In this document: positions 17,424-25,518 of the stretch, piece after piece | Layout of the letters: the number at the start of each line of letters is the position of its first letter | Numbering within the stretch: the stretch's first letter is position 1 | Position numbers and translations under genes: made by a program | Source of the DNA: Clostridia bacterium | GTDB taxonomy: Bacteria; Bacillota; Clostridia; Caldicoprobacterales; Caldicoprobacteraceae | Reading direction: 5' to 3' | Assembly (NCBI GenBank): GCA_017577715.1 | Contig: PKRC01000021.1 | Span: 1-37,397, forward strand | DNA: 37,397 bases | Notes under the pieces: generated by a model | Told to the model about the DNA's origin: nothing | The model's database searches: none | What the model saw: only the letters and a program-made list of their open reading frames with translations

Positions 17424-17452
17424 ATAGTATTCCTTTACCTTAGAAGTGTTAA
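17424..17452 (-). promoter_or_regulatory. Candidate promoter for the solute-binding protein gene
   Basis: On the minus strand TTAACA (17447-17452), 17 bases, then TACTAT (17424-17429), about 100 bases upstream of the preferred start. This would place the gene in a unit separate from hprK. Confidence 0.4.
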
Positions 17453-17533
17453 GCCTTTCAAAATGGAAACAGACAGACCATCACCCTATCCCATACGAGA
17501 AAATATTAGAGCATCCAGACGAGGCAGAAAAGC

Positions 17534-18463
17534 TCAGTCTTCCCTATTCATCTGTATTAAAGCATTGAGCCTGTTGTCCAACTCACGTGCAGCATGATAC
17601 CCCATATTCTTGAGCCTAAAATTGCGGGCAGCCACCTCAACTATGATGGCCAGATTCCTTCCCGGCCGAACGGGAAGCACTATTTTGGGCAGCTTAACGC
17701 CCAAAATCTCGATGTACTCTTCATCCAGCCCCAGCCGGTCATACTCCTTGTTGTCATCCCACAGCTCCATCTGTATCACCAAATCCAGGGGCTTGTTGTT
17801 TATAACTGCGCCCACGCCGTACATGGCCTTTACGTCTATTATGCCTATCCCTCTTATTTCCATAAAATGCCTTATGAGTTCGGGTGCCTCGCCTATCAGG
17901 CGGTTATCGGCTACCTTCTTTATTTCGACGGCGTCATCAGCCACAAGGCGATGCCCTCTCTTTATGAGTTCCAGCGCCGTCTCGCTTTTGCCTATACCAC
18001 TTTCGCCCATCAGAAATACCCCAACTCCATATACGTCCACCAATACCCCGTGCCGTGTTATCCTTGGCGCCAAAGCAGAGGCAAGATAGCTGGTAAGCTT
18101 GCTCACTAGATTGGTGGTGGCCAGCTGCGATCGAAATATCGGACGATGGTACCTCTTTGCGGCTTCCACCAAATAATTAGGTACTTCCATGCCGCGGGAT
18201 ACTATGAGGCATGGAATATCGTATTTAAAAAACTGGCACAGCCGTTCAAAACGAATTTTGGGATCCAAACCGTTAAGATAGGTCATCTCCGTCTTCCCTA
18301 TTATCTGGATCCTCTCACTGGCGAAATAATCAAAGAAGCCGGCCAACTGAAGCCCCGGCCTGTTGATATCGCTGGTGGTTATGCCGATCTTCGAACCATC
18401 GCTCATATATATAACTTCAAGGTCAAAAGCCTTAATGATGTCCTGTATTGGAACAGAATTCAA
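17534..18463 (-). CDS. hprK: HPr kinase/phosphorylase
   Basis: HprK phosphorylates Ser46 of HPr and of Crh when glycolytic intermediates are high, and reverses it when phosphate is high, thus driving CcpA-dependent catabolite repression. The 309 residues show the catalytic histidine region (RHGVLVDV, His138), Walker A GESGIGKSE at 153-161, and the family signature EIRGIGIIDVKAMYG at 202-216. The start is TTG at 18463, with GGGGGAGG 8 bases upstream. It overlaps the end of the HAD gene by 32 bases, suggesting coupling. Its Crh substrate is encoded 6 kb downstream. Confidence 0.96.
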   Translation of the reverse strand: MNSVPIQDIIKAFDLEVIYMSDGSKIGITTSDINRPGLQLAGFFDYFASERIQIIGKTEMTYLNGLDPKIRFERLCQFFKYDIPCLIVSRGMEVPNYLVEAAKRYHRPIFRSQLATTNLVSKLTSYLASALAPRITRHGVLVDVYGVGVFLMGESGIGKSETALELIKRGHRLVADDAVEIKKVADNRLIGEAPELIRHFMEIRGIGIIDVKAMYGVGAVINNKPLDLVIQMELWDDNKEYDRLGLDEEYIEILGVKLPKIVLPVRPGRNLAIIVEVAARNFRLKNMGYHAARELDNRLNALIQMNRED

Positions 18464-19271
18464 ATGGTATTCCTCCCCCTAACACAAATTTCTCCAGCAC
18501 GTGGGCAACGCCGTTTTCATTATTGGAATAAGTTACGTAATCAGCATGAGACTTTACAATTTCAGGGGCATTTCCCATCGCTACGCCCAATCCGGCATAG
18601 GTAAGCATTGGTATATCGTTAAAGCTATCACCAATCGCGATGACCTCATCGGGCTTGATGCCGTACATCTCTGCAAGATACCTCACGGCATTTCCTTTGG
18701 TAGCCTCTATATTGGTGAACTCCAGATAATGGGCCTTTGATATGGTAACCTGCAGCTTGCCAGCGAACTTTTCCTTATAATGCTCCATCCATCTTAGGAT
18801 ATTTTCGGGTTCATCAATCATTATTAATTTGGTAGGTTCTTTTTCTAAAAAGTCCTCAAGAGGACCTACGGCAGTTCCCACAATGCCGCTTACTTTAAAA
18901 TACAAGTCCGAATACTTGTTATGCTGCTCGAAATAGTACTCATCATCTATATAGACCTGCAGGTGTATATCGTTCTTCTTGCTCTCCCTAATGATCTCCC
19001 GGGAGAGGTCAAGCGGCACCGGATAGTGCAAAAGCACATTTTTGGACAACGCGTTTATTACCAATGCCCCCTGATAGGTGATAACGGGTACATCGATCCC
19101 CAACTGTTTAACATACGGAAATGCTGATTTAAACATTCTGCCTGTGGCTATGGTTACGATAACCCCTTTCTCCATTGTACGGCGTATTGCTTGAAGGTTC
19201 TCCTGGCTGATTGTAAGGTCATCATCCAGCAGCGAGTCATCCAGATCGATTGCCACCATCCTATATTTCAA
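18432..19271 (-). CDS. Cof-type HAD-IIB phosphatase
   Basis: This belongs to the Cof/YidA group of haloacid-dehalogenase-like phosphatases. The 279 residues include DLDDSLLDDD (nucleophile Asp and acid/base Asp), TIATGRMFKSA, KLIMIDEP, and the C-terminal Mg-binding IGDSFNDIPMLTYAGLGVAMGNA. The cap domain between them is type IIB. The start is likely TTG at 19271 with GGGG 9 bases upstream, although an ATG four codons in is possible. The last 15 or so residues extend beyond the family's usual end and overlap hprK. Substrates are commonly sugar or nucleotide phosphates; not determinable here. Confidence 0.9.
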   Translation of the reverse strand: MKYRMVAIDLDDSLLDDDLTISQENLQAIRRTMEKGVIVTIATGRMFKSAFPYVKQLGIDVPVITYQGALVINALSKNVLLHYPVPLDLSREIIRESKKNDIHLQVYIDDEYYFEQHNKYSDLYFKVSGIVGTAVGPLEDFLEKEPTKLIMIDEPENILRWMEHYKEKFAGKLQVTISKAHYLEFTNIEATKGNAVRYLAEMYGIKPDEVIAIGDSFNDIPMLTYAGLGVAMGNAPEIVKSHADYVTYSNNENGVAHVLEKFVLGGGIPFEFCSNTGHH

Positions 19272-19347
19272 ACCCTGTCACCCCGTTAATGTATTATGAC
19301 ATGAAACGTCTATTGAGATGATGCTTGCGTAAAATAGCATAACATCA

Positions 19348-19548
19348 TTACATTATTCGCTGGCGCGATGGGATAATGGCCCATGCGATCACATAAGCGA
19401 TAACCCCGCCGATGAATGCGGTCAAAAAAATCGACGCAAGCACCCATATCAACCTCACCAGAGTGGAATCAATGCCTAAGTATTCGGCTATGCCACCACA
19501 CACGCCGGCAATCTTCTTGTCAGTTTCTGAAAGATAAAGCTTTTTCAA
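19348..19548 (-). CDS. PspC-domain membrane protein
   Basis: The short protein has the PspC layout: KKLYLSETDKKIAGVCGGIAEYLG, then STLVRLIWVLASIFLTAFIGGVIAYVIAWAIIP, a helical hairpin in the membrane. PspC was named from the phage-shock response, where it senses envelope stress. In Firmicutes such short versions are widespread and their role is unclear. An ATG at 19572 is available, but GAGGGGG lies 8 bases before the TTG at 19548, where family members usually begin, so I prefer it. No other psp genes are nearby. Confidence 0.85.
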   Translation of the reverse strand: MKKLYLSETDKKIAGVCGGIAEYLGIDSTLVRLIWVLASIFLTAFIGGVIAYVIAWAIIPSRQRIM

Positions 19549-19617
19549 CGCCAACACCCCCTCTTTCATCAATAAGTATATAATACCAGTTAAGCTGATG
19601 TCCAGCTTTTTTACTCA

Positions 19618-21483
19618 TCATTCCCCGCGCAAATACTCAATGATATTTTGGGCAGCCTGCTTGTTCATCCCTTCTACGCTGGCCAGTTCCTCTATCGTAG
19701 CATTTTTTATGGCCTCCAGAGTGCCAAAATGCTTGAGTAACGCCGATCTGCGTTTGGGACCTATTCCGGGTATATCCTCCAAGACTGAACGCAGCCCACT
19801 CTTTTCCCTCAAGCTACGGTGGTAGCTTATAGCAAATCTATGGGCTTCATCCCGAATCCGTTGCAGGAGATGTAGGGCATCGGAGTTTTTGGGAATGTTG
19901 ACCGGGTCGCTTTTCCCCTCCACATACACTTCTTCCAGCTTTTTAGCCAAGCTAATGATGGGAATATCCTCAAGCCCCAGCTTTCGTATGACTTCAACGG
20001 CTACGTTTAACTGCCCTTTTCCGCCATCGATGAGCACCAGATCGGGCAATTTGGAAAACTTCCCTTCTTCAAGAGGCTTTCCCTGCCGCTTCAGTTCAGC
20101 AATCTCTTCTATGCCGCGCCTGAAACGCCTTTCTATCACCTCAGCCATGCTGGCAAAGTCATTGGGGCCCTCAACCGTCTTAATCCTAAACCTCCGGTAA
20201 TCGCTTTTTTTAGGCTTACCTCCCTCGAATACAACCATGGACGCCACCGTTTCGGTTCCCTGAATGTTGGATATGTCAAAGGCCTCTATGCGGAAGGGAA
20301 GCTTTTCTAACTCAAGATACTCGGCCAATTGCTCAACAGCCCCAACAGTCCTTGCCTCTTCTCTCTTCAGCTTATCCTCCAGGTTGCGTAAAGCGTCCAG
20401 GGCATTGTGGAGCGCCATATCCACCAGATCTTTCTTATCCCCTCTCTTGGGCGCGTGGATATACACCCGGTTGCCCCTTTTCTCGGTCAGCCATTTCATT
20501 ATGACTTCGTCATCCTCAATATCTTCCTGTACCAAAATGACTTTAGGAACGTACAGCGACATGCTGTAAAACTGCTTGATAAACGACGATATCACTTCTT
20601 TAAGTTCGGTATCCTCCGTGTCGTCCAAAATAAACTGTTCGGTGCCGATCAACTTGCCATTTCGTATGAAAAAGATCTGGGCCACGGTATTGGAGTTCCC
20701 TTGAGCAAAAGCGATTACATCCATATCCTCCACCGAAGAGGTATACACCACTTTTTGATTTTCCCTTATGCGTTCAATGGCAGCAATCCTATCCCTGTAC
20801 CGCGCCGCCTTTTCAAACTCCAGGTTATTGGCCGCCTCAGCCATCTTGGTCCGCAAGTCTTGTAACAAATCGTCGTGCTTGCCATCAAGAAATTTGCATA
20901 TCTCCTTGACCATCGCCTGGTACTCTTCCTTGCTGACATTGCCCTGGCAGGGCCCCAGGCATTGGTTTATGTGAAAATACAGGCAGGGACGTCCCTCCTT
21001 TACGCCTTCCCTCACATCTTTGTTGCACGACCTTACTGGGAATATCCTGCGCAGCAGATCAATAGTCTCCCTCACCGCCTTAGCGCTGGTATATGGACCA
21101 AAGTACCTGTTTTTATCCTTCTTTATTCTACGGGTTATGACTACTCTAGGGAATTCTTCTTCTGTGGTCACCATTATATAAGGGTAGGTCTTATCATCCT
21201 TGAGCAGCACGTTATACTTTGGTCTATGCTTCTTTATTAAGTTGCATTCTAGTATGAGGGCCTCTAGCTCGGAATCGGTGAGTATATATTCAAAATCCCG
21301 TATCTGGCTGACCATAACCTTGGTTTTGGGAGAATGGTTACGAGAAGACTGAAAATATTGCCTTACCCTGTTTTTGAGCGACACGGCCTTGCCCACGTAA
21401 ATGATTTCGCCAGCCTCATCCTTCATCAAATATACTCCTGGATGGTCGGGAAGTTTCTTCAGCTTCTCCATCAGATGCTCCAT
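19618..21483 (-). CDS. uvrC: UvrABC excinuclease subunit C
   Basis: UvrC makes both incisions in nucleotide excision repair with UvrB. In order the protein shows a GIY-YIG nuclease domain (GVYLMKDEAGEIIYVGKA), a UVR/UvrB-binding helix (ARYRDRIAAIERIREN), the RNase H-like 5' nuclease (IEAFDISNIQGT; LVLIDGGKGQLNVA) and C-terminal tandem HhH (LEDIPGIGPKRRSALLKHFG). A GTG at 21492 is too close to the ribosome site. The ATG at 21483 is 10 bases from AAAGG and is preferred, giving 621 residues. The gene has its own gap upstream and no obvious operon partner. Confidence 0.97.
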   Translation of the reverse strand: MEHLMEKLKKLPDHPGVYLMKDEAGEIIYVGKAVSLKNRVRQYFQSSRNHSPKTKVMVSQIRDFEYILTDSELEALILECNLIKKHRPKYNVLLKDDKTYPYIMVTTEEEFPRVVITRRIKKDKNRYFGPYTSAKAVRETIDLLRRIFPVRSCNKDVREGVKEGRPCLYFHINQCLGPCQGNVSKEEYQAMVKEICKFLDGKHDDLLQDLRTKMAEAANNLEFEKAARYRDRIAAIERIRENQKVVYTSSVEDMDVIAFAQGNSNTVAQIFFIRNGKLIGTEQFILDDTEDTELKEVISSFIKQFYSMSLYVPKVILVQEDIEDDEVIMKWLTEKRGNRVYIHAPKRGDKKDLVDMALHNALDALRNLEDKLKREEARTVGAVEQLAEYLELEKLPFRIEAFDISNIQGTETVASMVVFEGGKPKKSDYRRFRIKTVEGPNDFASMAEVIERRFRRGIEEIAELKRQGKPLEEGKFSKLPDLVLIDGGKGQLNVAVEVIRKLGLEDIPIISLAKKLEEVYVEGKSDPVNIPKNSDALHLLQRIRDEAHRFAISYHRSLREKSGLRSVLEDIPGIGPKRRSALLKHFGTLEAIKNATIEELASVEGMNKQAAQNIIEYLRGE

Positions 21484-21587
21484 ATCCAACACTGCCTTTC
21501 TGAAGGTAACCCTTTATTACTTATTTTAGCACATTCCATGTTACAATTCATCTTTATAACAAGGCTTTAATTTTGAGTTTACGCCAT

Positions 21588-21615
21588 AAAAAGAAGCCAC
21601 ATCTTGTGTGGCTTT
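21588..21615 (-). terminator. Rho-independent terminator after the ECF S-component gene
   Basis: AAGCCACA (21594-21601) pairs with TGTGGCTT (21607-21614). On the minus strand the stem is followed by CTTTTTATG, a good U-tract. It is placed downstream of the ECF S component and upstream of uvrC. Confidence 0.75.
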
Positions 21616-21739
21616 CCAAGGCTAGCTCTATAAAAAAGTTCATAGGTTAGGATACTCACTGGTAAAATCGTCATGGCTATCCCACAGAAAAGTATACTTA
21701 CAGGTATACCTACAGGTCCACCTTACGGATGCAACATCC

Positions 21740-22240
21740 TTACGAGCGGTGTGGCGCCTTTAAAAAGGATAGGCGCGTAAGAGCACTGTACACCACCAGG
21801 GTTATAGCCGAATCCACCAGATGGTGAAGCACGCTTCCTATTCCCACCACGACAAATGCTTGATTCAAATTATATCCAAATGGCAATACCACCAGTGCCT
21901 CCAGCAATCCGTGAATAGGAGCTGTCATTAAAAGCACAGCGTGAAATGGCATACCCTTTTTGAAGGCATACGCGCCTATTCCTCCAAATATGGCATGCAT
22001 CATAGCTCTGGCGCCGATTACAGGTGATGTCCTGAGCATAAAACCCAGTCCAGATACCACACCCGTAAATATCGCCACCGCAGGGCTTACGGCAATGGAA
22101 AGCAATATCGGAACATGGGAAGCAATGGTAGCCGAAAAAGGCGGGATGTTCACCATTAGCGGCGTATTGGCAAACAGCATAGGAATTAAAATGGCAACGG
22201 CGGCCAGCAGCCCTCCCACAACGATATCCCTGACTTTCAT
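21740..22240 (-). CDS. ECF transporter S component, probable niacin type (NiaX-like)
   Basis: The 166 residues are almost entirely hydrophobic, with about six membrane segments beginning RDIVVGGLLAAVAILIPMLF. Conserved blocks FSATIASHVPILLSIAVSP and SGLGFMLRTSPVIGARAMMHAIFGGIGAY match small ECF S components, the vitamin-binding subunits that borrow a shared EcfA-A'-T energising module encoded elsewhere. I associate this subfamily with niacin (NiaX), from memory of family patterns. The palindromic promoter upstream would fit NiaR-type control. GGGAGGGAGAG precedes the ATG. It is monocistronic, with a terminator at 21594. Specificity is not proven. Confidence 0.75.
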   Translation of the reverse strand: MKVRDIVVGGLLAAVAILIPMLFANTPLMVNIPPFSATIASHVPILLSIAVSPAVAIFTGVVSGLGFMLRTSPVIGARAMMHAIFGGIGAYAFKKGMPFHAVLLMTAPIHGLLEALVVLPFGYNLNQAFVVVGIGSVLHHLVDSAITLVVYSALTRLSFLKAPHRS

Positions 22241-22293
22241 GGCTTTTTCTCTCCCTCCCCATAAGATGCTGCTACATATTAAGTAACTTAAAC

Positions 22294-22317
22294 ATTGCTA
22301 AATAGATTGCTAAATAG
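22294..22317. repeat. Perfect 12-base tandem duplication in the S-component leader
   Basis: ATTGCTAAATAG occurs at 22294-22305 and again at 22306-22317 with no gap. It lies within the predicted 100-base leader of the S-component transcript. Function unknown; it may be a recent slippage product. Confidence 0.7.
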
Positions 22318-22334
22318 CAGTCCAAATACACTTC

Positions 22335-22403
22335 GTCAACTTGTTGACATATTATACTCCCAAAACAGTTGTCTTGTCAACAGTAAAGTCTCTTGTCTTG
22401 TCA
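22335..22403 (-). promoter_or_regulatory. Strong promoter overlapped by palindromic operator-like sites
   Basis: The minus strand has a near-consensus promoter: TTGACA (22375-22380), 18 bases, TATAAT (22351-22356). The -35 lies inside a 20-base imperfect palindrome at 22365-22384 with GTTG/CAAC arms. A second palindrome, GTCAA-CTTG-TTGAC, lies at 22335-22348, across the likely start of transcription. A further TTGTCTTGTCA at 22393-22403 repeats the core of the first. This placement is classic for repression. The core TGTC..G.CA recalls NiaR sites as I remember them, but the match to that consensus has not been computed. Confidence 0.65.
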
Positions 22404-22471
22404 TAATTATATAACACGCTGTAATCCCAATTGCACATCTCTTATCAAAAAGTTACAGCAGGGAGGGAAAA

Positions 22472-23932
22472 TCAATAGCCCAGTTCAACCGCTTTTTCAA
22501 TGACCTTCTTGGCAAGAGGCGCTGCCTGCGTTCCGCCTGTTTCGCCCTGGCCTACATCTTCCACCAACACGGCAATGGCCAGCGTGGGATTATCAACCGA
22601 AGCAAACCCCACAAACCAGGCAAGGTTTCTGTTTTGTTGATCTTTTGTTCCCTCTTCGGCTGTACCGGTTTTTCCTGCAACGGTTATTACGCCTGATTGT
22701 GCCTGTTTACCAGTACCCTCTTGTACCACCTTGATCATCATGTCTTTGAGGATCCGGGCACTCTCTTCATTCAAAACTTTTCTGTATACGCTTGCCTTTA
22801 ATTGCTTTTGGGTATCGCCATTGCGCCCCACTACCTTGTACAGAAGTTTGGGCTCCATCATGACTCCATCATTGGCTATGGTAGCCGCAATCATAGCCAT
22901 ATGAAGTGGTGTCACCAGCACCTTGCCCTGCCCTATGGCCGTCCAGGCCATCTCCGGCTTGCTGGTTTTATAGGTGATGGGAAGGCTGCTCATCTTCATC
23001 CTTATATCCGAGAACAGGAAGTCCTCATTAAACCCAAATTTCTTGCCCATTTTTAATAAACTCTTCCATCCGATTTCTACCCCTAAATTCGAAAACGTGG
23101 TATTGCAGGAAACCGCCAGTGCCTGGGCCAAATCCACCTCACCGTGTGCCTCTCCTTTATAACACTGTACCCTTGTGCCATCAAATTCAACAGCGCCGGT
23201 ACAGTTAAATTTTCTTTCCCCTATGTTTTCTATATTTTCCAGCGCCGCAGCCGCTGTAACTACTTTAAACACAGAGCCGGGGGGATATAGCCCCTGTGTG
23301 GCACGATTCAGCAAGCTATCATCGTCGACATTGTCCATATCGTTGGGATTGAAGGTAGGATAGCTCACCATGGCAAGTATTTCGCCGGTTTTGGGATTTA
23401 GCAATACCACGCTACCCTTTTTGCCCTGCTGCTTTAAAAGCTGGGTGATGTAATCCTGAAGCCTAAAGTCTACCGTCAGAACCACGTCATTTCCCCGTTC
23501 CTGAGGTAAAAAGGCTTTCTGATATATCTTTTCTATTAGGCTGTTGTTGTATCCCATAAGATAATATACATAGAACGCTTCCACGCCCGTCCGTCCGTAT
23601 TTGCTGTGATTAAATCCGACGACGTGAGCTACGCTGGCAGCCTTATCGTGATATACCCTAAAGTAGTATCTTTCGCTTTTCCCTGTAGTAGGATCTTTTA
23701 CTACTTCCTCCTTAGTTTCCGCCAATACTACGCCGTTTCTGTCCATGATACTACCGGGTATTATGCGGGGATTTGTCTCGTCCATCTTTACGCGGCTATT
23801 ATATGAATCTGAAAACCACCTGCTTCCGTAGAACACCACGGCATAACAGAAGTAAGCAATCAGTGATAGATAAAGCGCTGTAAGCACCAGGAGCACGCCA
23901 ATGGAATTTCTCTTTATCTTACTCTTGTTCAT
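22472..23932 (-). CDS. Class B penicillin-binding protein (transpeptidase)
   Basis: A single N-terminal membrane helix (NSIGVLLVLTALYLSLIAYF) anchors a dimerisation region and a transpeptidase domain that cross-links peptidoglycan. All three active-site motifs are present: SVFK (Ser and Lys), SCN and KTGTA, found at about residues 220, 275 and 417 of the preferred protein. It resembles the PbpA type of elongation or spore-related PBPs. An ATG at 23953 has no ribosome site. The ATG at 23932 lies 12 bases after AAGGAG and is preferred (about 486 residues). It overlaps the SEDS gene upstream by 14 bases. The pair forms a glycosyltransferase-transpeptidase unit. Confidence 0.93.
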   Translation of the reverse strand: MNKSKIKRNSIGVLLVLTALYLSLIAYFCYAVVFYGSRWFSDSYNSRVKMDETNPRIIPGSIMDRNGVVLAETKEEVVKDPTTGKSERYYFRVYHDKAASVAHVVGFNHSKYGRTGVEAFYVYYLMGYNNSLIEKIYQKAFLPQERGNDVVLTVDFRLQDYITQLLKQQGKKGSVVLLNPKTGEILAMVSYPTFNPNDMDNVDDDSLLNRATQGLYPPGSVFKVVTAAAALENIENIGERKFNCTGAVEFDGTRVQCYKGEAHGEVDLAQALAVSCNTTFSNLGVEIGWKSLLKMGKKFGFNEDFLFSDIRMKMSSLPITYKTSKPEMAWTAIGQGKVLVTPLHMAMIAATIANDGVMMEPKLLYKVVGRNGDTQKQLKASVYRKVLNEESARILKDMMIKVVQEGTGKQAQSGVITVAGKTGTAEEGTKDQQNRNLAWFVGFASVDNPTLAIAVLVEDVGQGETGGTQAAPLAKKVIEKAVELGY

Positions 23933-25301
23933 CGTATCTTTCATCTCCTTCATGGCGCAGTTGTGCTTCCTCGTCCTTACTTTTCCTCCTGTTTTTTATG
24001 GCTATCCCCTGGATGATCCCCAACAGTCCAAAACTCACCAGCATGGAACTGCCACCATAGCTGACAAAGGGCATGGTAACCCCCGTCAAGGGTATCATCT
24101 TAATAACCCCGCCTATTATAGTAAAGCTCTGGATGGCAAGGGATATGGTAGCCCCCATGGCCAGCAACATATCTCCTGGTTTTTGCGCCTTAAGGGCAAT
24201 GGCTACTCCTCTTATCATTATCAACATATAAAGCCCTATTATGAATACACCGGTTATTATCCCCATCTCTTCGCAAATCGCAGCAAATATGAAATCGGTT
24301 TTTGAAGCAGGGATTACATGGGGCGAACCCAAACCCAGGCCAAGGCCCACCCAACCACCGCTGGCAATGGCTATCAACGATTGAGCAATCTGGTATCCCC
24401 TGTTCTCTACATCCGCCCAGGGATTATACCAAGCGGCTATACGGGTTCGCACGTGCCCAAAGAGATGATAGCTTATAACGGCGCCTATGAAAGCCAGAAA
24501 TGAAGCGCCAGCGGCTACTAGCCAGTCGGAGGTGGCTGTATAATAGAGAAACACGAAGACGCAAAAATAAAGAAATGCTGCTCCTAGATCCTTTTGCAGC
24601 ACCACCAGCAGTATCACCAGCGCCGTAAATAGCAGTACAGGTAGGCGCCTTAATCTGCTCTTATTCTCCTTCAGATCAGCGCTCAAAACCAATACCAGGA
24701 TAATCTTTACAAATTCCGATGGCTGCACGTTGTATTTCCAGATTTGTATCCAGTTTTTTGCCCCTCCTATCTCCTTCCCTATAGCCAGTGTCAGTATCAA
24801 GACTCCTAAGCCAACAACCATTAAAGGATAATTAAGCTTATCCCAGTACTTAAAATATTTTACATATAGGATTGTAAGCAATAAAAAAATGCTGCCCAAG
24901 CCAAACCATTCCACCTGGCGAAACGCAAGGGTAGGCTGCAGCCTCTGAAGCACGACGAAACCAACTATACACAAAGTATCAACCATCAACAGCAAATATC
25001 TGTCCATTCCACTAAACAGATAGCACAATAGCAGGTATTGGAACAAAAAAGTCGAACATACCAGTATACCCATCAGCAAGGTCAAAACATCCAACTGTCC
25101 TTTTAACGACAAAAGGATAAAAGCCGTCAAGCTAAACAGCACCAGCACAAACGGGATGTTACCGGTCGACTCATCTGCCAACTTGACGTTTCTTAGATAC
25201 CGCACAGTGGAAAATAAGCTGCGTGCAAATATATAAAAAATGAGCAGTACGAACCAGTATCTCATGGTAAGAGCGAGTATCTCATACTGCTTAGCAGACA
25301 T
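23919..25301 (-). CDS. SEDS peptidoglycan glycosyltransferase (FtsW/RodA family)
   Basis: SEDS proteins polymerise lipid II with a partner class B PBP. The 460 residues have about ten to eleven membrane segments and the conserved loop GLGLGSPHVIPASKTDFIFAA with ICEEMGI after it, matching the FtsW/RodA signature. VKIILVLVLSADLKE and MPFVSYGGSSMLVSFGLLGI are further family blocks. Its PBP partner follows at once with overlapping ends, resembling rodA-pbpA rather than the ftsW locus in the division cluster. Whether it serves elongation, division or sporulation cannot be told from sequence. Confidence 0.94.
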   Translation of the reverse strand: MSAKQYEILALTMRYWFVLLIFYIFARSLFSTVRYLRNVKLADESTGNIPFVLVLFSLTAFILLSLKGQLDVLTLLMGILVCSTFLFQYLLLCYLFSGMDRYLLLMVDTLCIVGFVVLQRLQPTLAFRQVEWFGLGSIFLLLTILYVKYFKYWDKLNYPLMVVGLGVLILTLAIGKEIGGAKNWIQIWKYNVQPSEFVKIILVLVLSADLKENKSRLRRLPVLLFTALVILLVVLQKDLGAAFLYFCVFVFLYYTATSDWLVAAGASFLAFIGAVISYHLFGHVRTRIAAWYNPWADVENRGYQIAQSLIAIASGGWVGLGLGLGSPHVIPASKTDFIFAAICEEMGIITGVFIIGLYMLIMIRGVAIALKAQKPGDMLLAMGATISLAIQSFTIIGGVIKMIPLTGVTMPFVSYGGSSMLVSFGLLGIIQGIAIKNRRKSKDEEAQLRHEGDERYDEQE

Positions 25302-25342
25302 CTCCCCACTGCCTTTCCTTTGGATATAGCTTCCTTTTTCAT

Positions 25343-25371
25343 ATTTTAACCTTCTTTAACGTAAAAGTAAA
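25343..25371 (-). promoter_or_regulatory. Candidate promoter for the SEDS-PBP pair
   Basis: On the minus strand TTTACT (25366-25371), 17 bases, TAAAAT (25343-25348), about 45 bases upstream of the SEDS start. Confidence 0.4.
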
Positions 25372-25420
25372 GCTTACAAAAAAGCCAACCCTTTACCGTG
25401 CAATTATGACATCCCCACCA

Positions 25421-25450
25421 TAATAAAATGAGGGGGCTATTGCCCCCTCA
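25421..25450 (-). terminator. Rho-independent terminator after the GH106-like gene
   Basis: A perfect 9-bp stem TGAGGGGGC (25429-25437) / GCCCCCTCA (25442-25450) with a TATT loop. On the minus strand it is followed by TTTTATTAT. It lies about 70 bases past the end of the glycosidase gene and insulates the SEDS-PBP pair. Confidence 0.85.
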
Positions 25451-25518
25451 TACTTCACCGTTTATTCCAAAATCTCACTATAGACTTCATTGCATATATC
25501 AATGCGCGCGTTTCTAGG

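Noticed and set aside
19583..19612. AAGCTG/CAGCTT stem with T-run between uvrC and pspC
   Set aside because: The T-run is on the plus strand, where no gene ends, and the minus strand lacks one, so it is not supported as a terminator for uvrC.
21870..22262. Minus-strand 130-residue frame inside the ECF gene
   Set aside because: It is out of frame with the well-supported membrane protein and is rich in Cys/Arg without a family pattern.
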